A stretch of 64,000 bases of DNA from SZUA-309 sp050185825. GTDB taxonomy: Bacteria; Pseudomonadota; Gammaproteobacteria; Pseudomonadales; Azotimanducaceae. The number at the start of each line of letters is the position of its first letter. Position 1 is the stretch's first letter. Positions 33,922-41,328 of this stretch are shown piece by piece. Location of the stretch: the NCBI GenBank assembly GCA_050185825.1, contig JBFWZA010000015.1, forward strand, positions 62,001-126,000. The letters are read 5' to 3'. Both the position numbers and the translations under genes were made by a program. A model generated the notes under the pieces. It saw only the letters and a program-made list of their open reading frames with translations, had not been told where the DNA came from and searched no databases.

Positions 33922-35310
33922 TCAGAGTCCGACGGTCTCTCCCGAGTCCGCCACGGAAACCTTCACGCCGCGCGTCGCTACCGTTCTGCGCAGCGCCTCG
34001 GCCGCCTCCGGATCACCGTGCACCAGGTGCACGCTCGGCTTGCCGCTGATGCCGTCGAGCCAGCGCAGCAGGTCGGACTGGTCGCCGTGGGCGGACATGC
34101 CGCCGATGGTGTGCACCTGCGCGCGCACCTGGTAGGTCTCCCGATAGATGCGGATGGTGTCCGCGCCGTCGATGATGCGCCGCCCCAGCGTGCCCGGCGG
34201 CTGAAAGCCGGTGAAGATCACGTGGGCTTCGCGCCGGTCGATGTTGTGACGGAAGTGGTGCAGGATGCGGCCACCGTTGCACATGCCGCTGCCGGCGATG
34301 ACGATGGCACCCGAGTCCATCCGGTTGATCACCCGGCTTTCCTCGGCGGAGCGGGTGAAGTGCAGGTTCGGCAGTCTGGGCATGACTACCTTCTCACGAA
34401 AGAGCTGACTGGCTTCCTTATCGAACAGGTGCTCGTAGTCCCAGTAAATCTCGCTGGCCTCGATGCCGAGCGGGCTGTCGAGGAAGATATGCCAGCGGTC
34501 GATGCCCCACTCCTCGTAGTGTTTGCCGAGGTGATAGAGGATCTCCTGGCTGCGGCCCACCGCGAACGCCGGGATGAGCACGTTGCCGCCCTCCTCCCAG
34601 GCATCGAGAAACACCTGGCCCATCTCGGTGAGCGATTCGGCCCGGTCGCGGTGCTCCCGATCGCCGTAGGTGGACTCCATGATCACCACATCCGCCCGTT
34701 CCGGCGACTCGGGGTCGCGGAGTATGGGCGAGTCGTACTGACCCAGGTCGCCACTGAAGACCAGCACCCGCTCTTCCCCGCCGTCGGTCAGCGTCAGCTC
34801 CACCACCGCCGAGCCCATGATGTGTCCGGCATCGAGATAGCGCAGGCTCACGCCCGGTACCACGTCGATCCGCTCGTGGTACTTGTGACCGCGCGACAGC
34901 TCGAGGGCCGCATCCACGTCCGCCTGGGTGTAGAGGGGCTCGATGAGCGGCTTATTCTTTTCTTCCCGCTGGCGGTTTTCCCGGCGCACACGGCTGTCCT
35001 CCAGCCCGGCCGCGTCGTCGAGCAGGATGCCGATCAGCGCCTGGGTTGCATTCTGGGTGTGGATGGTGCCGGTGAAGCCGCGCTTGACCAGCAGCGGCAG
35101 GCGCCCGGAGTGGTCGATGTGGGCGTGGCTGAGCACCACCGCGTCGATGGCCGCCGGGTCGAACGGGAACGGATCGGCGTTCTTCGCCTCGTCCTGGTCG
35201 CCCCCCTGGATCATGCCGCAATCCAGCAGCACGGTGGATTCACCCACCCGGAGGATGTGGCAGGACCCGGTGACGTGGCCGGCGGCCCCGTAGAACTCGA
35301 GCTCCATCAC
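33922..35310 (-). CDS. MBL-fold/beta-CASP RNA-processing exonuclease
   Basis: 462-residue metallo-beta-lactamase/beta-CASP nuclease of the CPSF/RNase J-like group. The zinc signature HAHIDHSGRLP (about residues 61-71) is complete; DAGHIMGSAVVEL and FSGDLG (about 160-192) carry further ligands; the beta-CASP end includes GSGMCNGGRILHHF and SAHGDQSDLLRWL. It probably processes or degrades RNA. It starts 4 bases beyond the gltX stop codon on the same strand, so it is likely the second gene of the gltX transcript. Confidence 0.91.
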   Translation of the reverse strand: MMELEFYGAAGHVTGSCHILRVGESTVLLDCGMIQGGDQDEAKNADPFPFDPAAIDAVVLSHAHIDHSGRLPLLVKRGFTGTIHTQNATQALIGILLDDAAGLEDSRVRRENRQREEKNKPLIEPLYTQADVDAALELSRGHKYHERIDVVPGVSLRYLDAGHIMGSAVVELTLTDGGEERVLVFSGDLGQYDSPILRDPESPERADVVIMESTYGDREHRDRAESLTEMGQVFLDAWEEGGNVLIPAFAVGRSQEILYHLGKHYEEWGIDRWHIFLDSPLGIEASEIYWDYEHLFDKEASQLFREKVVMPRLPNLHFTRSAEESRVINRMDSGAIVIAGSGMCNGGRILHHFRHNIDRREAHVIFTGFQPPGTLGRRIIDGADTIRIYRETYQVRAQVHTIGGMSAHGDQSDLLRWLDGISGKPSVHLVHGDPEAAEALRRTVATRGVKVSVADSGETVGL

Positions 35311-35313
35311 GAT

Positions 35314-36828
35314 TCAGTCGTCCCCGCCGGTTTCACCGTCTGCGGTGCGCGCACCTGCGTACTCCCGATAGGCTTTCTCCAGCCGCTTGCTCTGCTTCTT
35401 TGACACGCCCAGCACGTCGAGCGCCTCGCGGATCCGGATGCGGGTCAGGTCCGGCCCGAGGAAGAGCATGGAATCGAAGAGCGGCAGCGCCACGGTACGG
35501 CCCGAAATTGCGATGAACAGCGGAAAGAGGAAATCCCGGATCTTCAGGTTCATGTGTGCCGCAAGGTCCTGGCAGATCTGAAAGAGCCGGTCCCGTTCCC
35601 AGTGCCGGAGCGCGTCGAGCTCCCGGCCGACGTGGTCCAGCACCTGAACCTGGGTCTCCAGATCCGTCTTGCCGGCCTCGAAGTGCGCTGGCGTGAGCGC
35701 CACCCGGTCGCCGAGCAGGTAGTCCACCTGCCCCACCAGGTCCGAGAGCTTCTCCGTGCGCTCCTGCACCAGCGGCACCAGCCGTGAGAGGTTCTCCCGG
35801 TTGAGCGCCCAGGCGGCGATGCGGTCCATGAAGTCGTCCGGCGTCAGCGCGCGCAGATACTGGCCGTTCAGCCAGCCGAGCTTGGTGAGGTCGAACACCG
35901 GCCCGCCAAGTCGGATGCGGGTGAGCTCGAAATCGTCCGCCATCTCTTTCGGGGAGAAGATCTCCCGCTCGTCCGGCATGGACCAGCCCATCATCCCCAG
36001 GTAGTTGAGCAGCGCCTCGGGCAGGATGCCGAGCCGGCGGTAGTAGTTGACGCTGGTGGGATGCTTGCGCTTCGAGAGCTTGCTCTTGTCCGGATTCCTG
36101 AGCAGCGGCAGGTGGCAGAGCACCGGCGCTTCCCAGCCGAAATACTGATAGAGCAGGAGGTGCTTCGGCACGGAGTTGATCCACTCCTCGCCGCGGAGGA
36201 TGTGGGTGATACCCATGAGCTGGTCGTCCACCACCACCGCCAGATGGTAGGTGGGAAACCCGTCGTGCTTCACCAGCACCTGCATGTCCACCTGAGAGAA
36301 CGGAATCTCGATCTCGCCGCGCAGCACGTCGTTGAACCGGCACACGCCCTGCTCCGGTACCCGCATGCGGATGACATGGGACTCGCCGTTGCCGAGCCGC
36401 CGCTGCACCTCGTCGGCGGCAAGATCCAGGCAGTGGCCGTCGTAGCGGGGATTCTCGCCGGCGGCGCGCTGCGCCTGGCGCATGGCGGTCAGGCGCTCGG
36501 GCGTGCAGAAGCAGTGGAAAGCATGACCATTCGCCACCAGGGTATTGGCGTGCTCCTGATAGAGGTGCTTGCGGGCGCTCTGCCGGTAAGGCCCGTGCGG
36601 CCCGCCCACGTCGGGACCCTCGTCCCAGTCGATGCCGAGCCACTTCAGCGAGTCCAGGATCATCTGCTCCGATTCCGGCGTGCTGCGGGCCACGTCGGTA
36701 TCCTCGATCCGCAGGATGAACTGGCCGCCCTGACTCCTGGCAAACACCCAGTTGAAGAGCGCCATGTAGGCAGTGCCGACGTGGGGATCGCCGGTGGGAG
36801 AAGGCGCAATGCGCGTACGTACTGTCAT
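35314..36828 (-). CDS. gltX: Glutamyl-tRNA synthetase
   Basis: 504-residue class I aminoacyl-tRNA synthetase that charges tRNA-Glu. The HIGH-like motif is PSPTGDPHVGT (near residue 9-19) and the KMSKS-like motif is KLSKRKHPT (about 246-254); a zinc-type Cys cluster (CFCTPERL, then CLDLAA) lies around residues 105-130. The start MTVRTRIAPS is preferred, because a 31-residue upstream extension overlaps the region used by the vap operator. A minus-strand gene, divergent from the toxin-antitoxin pair. Confidence 0.96.
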   Translation of the reverse strand: MTVRTRIAPSPTGDPHVGTAYMALFNWVFARSQGGQFILRIEDTDVARSTPESEQMILDSLKWLGIDWDEGPDVGGPHGPYRQSARKHLYQEHANTLVANGHAFHCFCTPERLTAMRQAQRAAGENPRYDGHCLDLAADEVQRRLGNGESHVIRMRVPEQGVCRFNDVLRGEIEIPFSQVDMQVLVKHDGFPTYHLAVVVDDQLMGITHILRGEEWINSVPKHLLLYQYFGWEAPVLCHLPLLRNPDKSKLSKRKHPTSVNYYRRLGILPEALLNYLGMMGWSMPDEREIFSPKEMADDFELTRIRLGGPVFDLTKLGWLNGQYLRALTPDDFMDRIAAWALNRENLSRLVPLVQERTEKLSDLVGQVDYLLGDRVALTPAHFEAGKTDLETQVQVLDHVGRELDALRHWERDRLFQICQDLAAHMNLKIRDFLFPLFIAISGRTVALPLFDSMLFLGPDLTRIRIREALDVLGVSKKQSKRLEKAYREYAGARTADGETGGDD

Positions 36829-36890
36829 AGGGCGCGCATTATAAGGTGATGCAGCACCGGCAAGCGCGGCCTCTTCAATCAGTTGCAGGC

Positions 36891-36922
36891 AGATGCATGC
36901 ATTGCTAGCATCTGCATGCATT
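36891..36922. promoter_or_regulatory. Repeat-rich operator candidate upstream of vapB
   Basis: The 10-base repeat TGCATGCATT occurs twice (36894-36903 and 36913-36922, 19 bases apart), and AGATGC (36891-36896) is inverted as GCATCT (36908-36913) around a GCTAGC core. It lies 22-53 bases before the antitoxin start and 63-94 bases upstream of gltX. Such repeats suit binding by the ribbon-helix-helix antitoxin. Regulation of gltX is also possible. Confidence 0.6.
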
Positions 36923-36943
36923 TTCTTTCAATGGTCCTTTGGT

Positions 36944-37177
36944 ATGGGCAATTTGAGCGTGCGTCGACTCGACGAAAAAACCCTGGAGCAACTCAGGCTG
37001 CGAGCGGCGGAGCACGGGGTCTCCATGGAAGAGGAAGCCCGCCGCATCATCGCCGCCGCCGTCGCCGCGCCCCGCAGACTGGGCGACCTGGCAGTGAGCG
37101 TCTTCGGTTCTGCCCATGGCGTGGACCTCGAATTGCCGCCGCGGCAGCCTCATGAGCCTCCGGACATGCACGGATGA
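36944..37177 (+). CDS. VapB/FitA-type antitoxin
   Basis: 77-residue antitoxin. The first 40 residues (NLSVRRLDEKTLEQLRLRAA, then HGVSMEEEARRIIAAAV) are a ribbon-helix-helix DNA-binding domain of FitA type; the C-terminal tail (PRRLGDLAVSVFG to HGVDLELPPRQPHEPP) would wrap the toxin. Start ATG 36944 is preferred by family start; the upstream repeats are the presumed operator. Its stop overlaps the toxin start (ATGA 37174-37177), so the pair is translationally coupled. Confidence 0.9.
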   Translation: MGNLSVRRLDEKTLEQLRLRAAEHGVSMEEEARRIIAAAVAAPRRLGDLAVSVFGSAHGVDLELPPRQPHEPPDMHG

Positions 37178-37596
37178 TCCTGCTGGACACCAACGTGGTT
37201 TCCGAGGTCATGCGGAGCCGGCCCGCGGCGGCGGTGCTCGACTGGCTCAACGACGCGGACACAGCCCGTCTATATCTGTCCACGATCACCATCGCGGAAA
37301 TCGTCTACGGAATCCTGGGCCTGCCGAACGGCCGACGTCGGGAAGGATTGCTCGGCCGGTTCGAAGGCTTCGTCGAAAACGGGTTTGCATCGCGGGTGAT
37401 CGAATTCGACGTGCCCGCTGCTTACCGCTACGGTGAGCTGATGGCCAGACGGCGCGCGTTGGGTCGCCCGATGAGTCTTCCGGATGGACAGATCGCAGCG
37501 ATCGCCAGCACGCGGCGATTTGCGATTGCGACGCGCGACGTCGGCGGCTTCGACGGCATCGGTCTGGAACTGATCAATCCGTGGGCTCACCGTTGA
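37174..37596 (+). CDS. vapC: VapC/FitB-type PIN-domain toxin
   Basis: 140-residue PIN-domain ribonuclease. Acidic residues of the active site are visible: Asp5 in MILLDTNVVSE, Glu42 or so in TITIAEIVYGILGL, Asp104 or so in PDGQIAAIA, and Asp122 or so in IATRDVGGFDG. It would cleave RNA, often tRNA, unless bound by the antitoxin. The gene is intact. The pair separates gltX from a GST gene. Confidence 0.92.
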   Translation: MILLDTNVVSEVMRSRPAAAVLDWLNDADTARLYLSTITIAEIVYGILGLPNGRRREGLLGRFEGFVENGFASRVIEFDVPAAYRYGELMARRRALGRPMSLPDGQIAAIASTRRFAIATRDVGGFDGIGLELINPWAHR

Positions 37597-37636
37597 TGCC
37601 GCGCAAAGTGAACCCGCAGAACCAGGAGGAAGCCTG

Positions 37637-38401
37637 ATGCTGGAACTCGTCACCCTGCCCCCGGCCTTCGGGATGCGCAACGTCAGCCCCTTCTGCCTGA
37701 AGGCCGAGCTGCTGCTGGCCTCCCTGGAGCTGCCCTTCGAGCACACCGAGCTCGCCGACCCGCGCAAGGCGCCGAAAGGCAAGCTGCCCTTCCTCAAGGA
37801 TGGCGAAACGATCATCGCCGATTCCGAGCTGATCACCGAGCATGTGGACAAGTTGACCCAGGGCAGGGTCTACGCCGGACTGACGCCGGCGCAGAGGGCC
37901 CAGGGTGTGGCGCTCACGCGGCTGGCCGAGGACCATCTCTACTGGCTCATGGTGGCAAGCCGCTGGCTGGACGACGACTGGTGGCCGAACGTGGTGGACG
38001 GTTTCTTCGGCATCGCGCCCAAACCTCTGCGGCCGCTGGTGGCCGGGCTGGCCCGCCGTCAGGTCCGGCAGACTTACCATCTGCACGGTCTGGGTCGTCA
38101 CACGCTCGAGGAGCAGCGCGGCTTCGCCGGGAGAGACCTGAAGGCGCTGGAGGATGCCGTGCCGAGCGACGGCTTCCTGTTCGGCAGCACGCCGAACATC
38201 TTCGATTTCACGGTGGCGGGCATGATGGCCGGCATCTACGACAACCGGCCGCCCACGTGGCTCACACTCATGGCCCGGGACTACGAGAAGCTGCATGCCT
38301 ACACCGAGCGGGTTCAGGCCTGCATGGGGATCTATGGCAGGGCGGACGACGGGAGCCGGGACCGGCCAGCTTCGCCCGCTCACACAGCCACGGATTCCTA
38401 G
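37637..38401 (+). CDS. Glutathione S-transferase family protein
   Basis: 254-residue GST-like protein. Thioredoxin-like N-terminus: ELVTLPPAFGMRNVSPFCLK (Ser/Cys at 20-22 region), with KLPFLKDGETIIADSELITEH as the glutathione-binding region. The C-terminal helical part has NIFDFTVAGMMAGIYDNRP. The ATG at 37637 follows AGGAGGAAGCC. It converges with the DUF3570 gene (stop codons overlap by 4 bases), which suggests no shared operon. Confidence 0.86.
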   Translation: MLELVTLPPAFGMRNVSPFCLKAELLLASLELPFEHTELADPRKAPKGKLPFLKDGETIIADSELITEHVDKLTQGRVYAGLTPAQRAQGVALTRLAEDHLYWLMVASRWLDDDWWPNVVDGFFGIAPKPLRPLVAGLARRQVRQTYHLHGLGRHTLEEQRGFAGRDLKALEDAVPSDGFLFGSTPNIFDFTVAGMMAGIYDNRPPTWLTLMARDYEKLHAYTERVQACMGIYGRADDGSRDRPASPAHTATDS

Positions 38402-39576
38402 TAGAAAAACGAGACGAACGCGCGGATCACCGTGGCATTCAGGCCGTAGGACGGCTCCTCGCCCGGCGGCACGTCGGTCACCCGGAGATCCCCGAAATCC
38501 TTGTAGTCGAACATCATGTAGTCGACCAGCAGGCTTACCTCGCCCCGTTTCAGGAACCCCCAGCCCAGATTGAACTCGTAGCTCACCCCGGCACCCAGCG
38601 TATGACTCTGATAGGTCGAGATTTCCTTGTCCCGGCCCAGGAAGTTCTGGGAATCCGCATAAGGGAACAGGTCCGAATAGAAATCCGCCGCCGTCTGGGT
38701 GTAGTAGCGGTACTTGGCCTCGAGGATCAGCTTGTCCGAGAGCGGATGCACGTAACCGAATTCAACGTTCCAGGCGTCGATCCCCCAGGTATCCGAGTAG
38801 GTGCGGAACTCCGCCCGGGCCGAGGCCCGATAAGGCAGGTAGTACATACCGCGCATGGCGAACGCGCCCGAGGTGCGGGTGCGGGGGTAGACTTCCGCCT
38901 GATAGCTGTAACCCCGCGCCGAGCTCGGATCGAGGTAGCGTACCTGGCGATAGGGGTTGTTCAGGTAGCCCTCGTCGGTGACACCCTCATAGCTCAGGTT
39001 GACGAGGAAGCTCTTCGTGATGATCTGGGAGATGTCCAGACGATAGTTCTGAGTGGTGGCATCCTCGCTGAAGATGTCGTCACCATTGCGACGCACCTCG
39101 TTCCAGCCGCGTCCGTAGGTGATGCCAACGTTGGTCAGGTCGCCGAAGAAGTCCTGGCTGATGCTGAAACGGGCGGCGTTCGCGGAATAGTCGCTCTCCT
39201 CGCTGTTGGTGAACGAGCCACCCATGCTGGTCTTGCCGTGCAGGTAGTCCAGACCGACGCTGTACTCCTTGCGTTCCTCGGTGTACTCGCTGGCGGTGGT
39301 GACCACGTCGATGGACGCGCTCGTGATCATGTCCACATAGTAGTTGGCCCAGACGGAGAACTTGTCCTTGTAGGCCTTGCGGATCAGTACCGATGGGCCG
39401 TCCACTTTGAGACCGCCGCCCTGATAGCCGTGATACATCACGTCAGATCGATCTTCCGGCAGGATCGCCCCATGGCTCGAGGAACCACAGACCACCAGCA
39501 GGAAGCCGAGCACGAACGAGGCTGCCCGGCCCAGCGCGCCGAGTGGCGTGACCCGGCGGCGACGCCGGAAGGGCAT
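38398..39576 (-). CDS. DUF3570 outer-membrane protein
   Basis: About 392-residue exported protein with signal peptide (about residues 8-34, rich in Leu/Val) and a long beta-barrel pattern: DVMYHGYQGGGLKVDGPSVL, repeated NYYVDMITS, SVGLDYLHGKTSMGG, and a C-terminal Phe/Tyr (RAFVSFFY), as in outer-membrane porin-like proteins. The family (DUF3570) often stands beside a small DUF4266 lipoprotein, as it does here. The function is unknown. The start is ambiguous: ATG 39576 or a longer frame to 39621. It is the last gene of the minus-strand block starting at 44067. Confidence 0.84.
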   Translation of the reverse strand: MPFRRRRRVTPLGALGRAASFVLGFLLVVCGSSSHGAILPEDRSDVMYHGYQGGGLKVDGPSVLIRKAYKDKFSVWANYYVDMITSASIDVVTTASEYTEERKEYSVGLDYLHGKTSMGGSFTNSEESDYSANAARFSISQDFFGDLTNVGITYGRGWNEVRRNGDDIFSEDATTQNYRLDISQIITKSFLVNLSYEGVTDEGYLNNPYRQVRYLDPSSARGYSYQAEVYPRTRTSGAFAMRGMYYLPYRASARAEFRTYSDTWGIDAWNVEFGYVHPLSDKLILEAKYRYYTQTAADFYSDLFPYADSQNFLGRDKEISTYQSHTLGAGVSYEFNLGWGFLKRGEVSLLVDYMMFDYKDFGDLRVTDVPPGEEPSYGLNATVIRAFVSFFY

Positions 39577-39589
39577 TCTCACACCGAGA

Positions 39590-39826
39590 TCAGTTGCATC
39601 CACAGCCGCCTCCGCCACCACCTTCCGCGCCGCGGGCGCCCTCGCGGGCCTGGTTCACGTGATGCATGTAGGCACCGGAAACCGCCGCACGGTTGAAACT
39701 CATGATGGGATCCGCCAGGTTGTTGCGCTCATAGGGGCTCACCCAGGGTTTGAGCTCCATGGAGCCGCACCCGCCCAGGGCGCCCAGCGCCAGGGCAAGA
39801 GCGAGGACTCTGATCAGCAACTTCAT
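39590..39826 (-). CDS. DUF4266 small lipoprotein
   Basis: 78-residue lipoprotein. Signal peptide MKLLIRVLALALALGALGGC (Cys20) then MELKPWVSPYERNNLADPIMS, which is the DUF4266 core, and a Gly-rich, Cys-containing tail (GGGGGGCGCN). It probably sits in the outer membrane with the DUF3570 barrel. The usual neighbour families in other genomes include ApbE-like FMN transferase and thioredoxin-like proteins, none of which are present here. Function unknown. Confidence 0.86.
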   Translation of the reverse strand: MKLLIRVLALALALGALGGCGSMELKPWVSPYERNNLADPIMSFNRAAVSGAYMHHVNQAREGARGAEGGGGGGCGCN

Positions 39827-39852
39827 TTCAACTGCTCCTTCGCGCCTGCCGA

Positions 39853-40542
39853 TCAGAAGAAGACCGACAGGCCGCCGGTGAACTCGATGTTGTGGTACAG
39901 ATCATTGCTGCCGAGCAGATCGGACTCGAACATGTGATCGCGAACGGTCACGTGCAGCGCCAGCCAGTCGGTGGTCACCAGCCGGTAGCCGACGCCGGCG
40001 TTGATGGTGAAGCGTTCGTCACCCGCGAAATCCGTGCTGCCGACGCCGCCGATGAGGTACAGACCGCCCTTGAACGCCCAGCGGCGGCCCACGAACGACT
40101 CGCCCGGAAACAGGTTGTATCCCAGAGAGACGTTGTAATAACGCATATCGCGCTGATCGTCGGTCAGCAGGCTGGCACCGCCGGAGAGCCGTTCGAAGCT
40201 GGTTTCGCCCAGGGTGGTCTGCCCGTACTGACCCTCGATGAAGAACCCTTCGGTGATGTGGTAGGCCAGCCGGATGCTGGTCGTGAAATCCGAGCCGAAG
40301 TCCTGCACGTTCATCAGACCGCCGCCGATGCCGATCTCGAAGTTCTCGGTGTCGATGCGGTCCACCTTCACTTCCCGCCGCTCCGGCTCACGCACCACCA
40401 GAGGCTCCAGGTCGAGCTCCTCAGGCTTGGCGGCAGCCTGCGCCGGCTGGGCCAGGGCCACCCCGAGCAGTGAGAGAAAGGCGAACGCGATCGTCCCGAT
40501 CGACGTCTGCCTCAGAAAAAGATGCTGAATCCTGCTTTCCAT
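39853..40542 (-). CDS. Outer-membrane beta-barrel protein
   Basis: 229-residue exported protein: signal peptide about residues 18-37 (AFAFLSLLGVALAQPAQAA), then a linker (LEPLVVREPERREVKVDR) and an 8-strand barrel pattern (FEIGIGGGLMNVQDFG, FTTSIRLAYHITEGFFIEGQYG, ending in GGLSVFF with the terminal aromatic). It resembles outer-membrane barrel proteins found in proteobacterial clusters with DUF3570. The coding region overlaps the preceding barrel gene by 31 bases. Confidence 0.78.
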   Translation of the reverse strand: MESRIQHLFLRQTSIGTIAFAFLSLLGVALAQPAQAAAKPEELDLEPLVVREPERREVKVDRIDTENFEIGIGGGLMNVQDFGSDFTTSIRLAYHITEGFFIEGQYGQTTLGETSFERLSGGASLLTDDQRDMRYYNVSLGYNLFPGESFVGRRWAFKGGLYLIGGVGSTDFAGDERFTINAGVGYRLVTTDWLALHVTVRDHMFESDLLGSNDLYHNIEFTGGLSVFF

Positions 40543-41300
40543 TGGTTTAACTCTTCGTTGTCGTCGCGACTGGTGAGCACGGTGTGCCGCCGGTACTCCA
40601 GGCGGAGCAGGAACTTCCTGCTGATGTAGACGTCCGCGCCGACCCCGGCGTGGACGATTTCGTCATCCAGGTCCTCGGCCTGAACGATGGTGGTCTGCGG
40701 TGAGACGTGGAGATACCCCGTGCCGATGTCGAAGAACGGCGAGAAGCGCGAACGCGGGAACGGGTGCATCACCACCGACACCGAGCCCATGTAGCCGTCC
40801 GAATAGTCACCCAGTATCTGCGCGGCTTCGGCCTGCACACCCACGTACGGATTGAGATTGAAGCCGAGTGACACGTTGATGGTGGCTGCGCCGTCGAGGT
40901 CTCCGCCGCCCACGCCCACCTCCCAGCGCCGGCTGGCGAAGGCGTCGATGCCCGTCTCCGGGATCACGAGCGGATTGCCATCCAGATCCAGGGTGTGCTG
41001 GAGCTGGTCGATGTGCACCCAGCCTTCCTTGGTATCAAAGCTGCCGCGCGGCAGGCGGATCTTGAACCAGTCCGTCTTGCGCTTGAGCAGCGTCACATGA
41101 TCGCCCTGACCCGCCACATAGAAGATCGGGTAGCCGCGCCCCGGACCCGTGTGCATCTCGATGTAGGGATCCGAGACCACGACCTCGGGCTGGTACTTCT
41201 TGAACGGATTCGGCATGCCGGCACTGGCGCTCGAGGCGACGCCGGTCAGGGCTATCACCAGAGCCATCCAGGTCGCTGTGCTGCCGATGCGGGTTCTCAT
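40512..41300 (-). CDS. SH3-domain outer-membrane beta-barrel protein
   Basis: 262-residue exported protein. After the signal peptide (MRTRIGSTATWMALVIALTG) comes an SH3-type module (about residues 35-110: DPYIEMHTGPGRGYPIFYV, RKTDWFKIRLPRG, GWVHIDQL) and then a beta-barrel C-terminal part with strands such as WEVGVGGGDLDGAATINVSL and a terminal phenylalanine (KAGFSIFF). SH3-type modules bind peptides or peptidoglycan; here they could tether the barrel to the wall. Start ATG 41300. Confidence 0.78.
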   Translation of the reverse strand: MRTRIGSTATWMALVIALTGVASSASAGMPNPFKKYQPEVVVSDPYIEMHTGPGRGYPIFYVAGQGDHVTLLKRKTDWFKIRLPRGSFDTKEGWVHIDQLQHTLDLDGNPLVIPETGIDAFASRRWEVGVGGGDLDGAATINVSLGFNLNPYVGVQAEAAQILGDYSDGYMGSVSVVMHPFPRSRFSPFFDIGTGYLHVSPQTTIVQAEDLDDEIVHAGVGADVYISRKFLLRLEYRRHTVLTSRDDNEELNQWKAGFSIFF

Positions 41301-41328
41301 GCCGTCAATCCTTTTCCGGCCGACGTCG

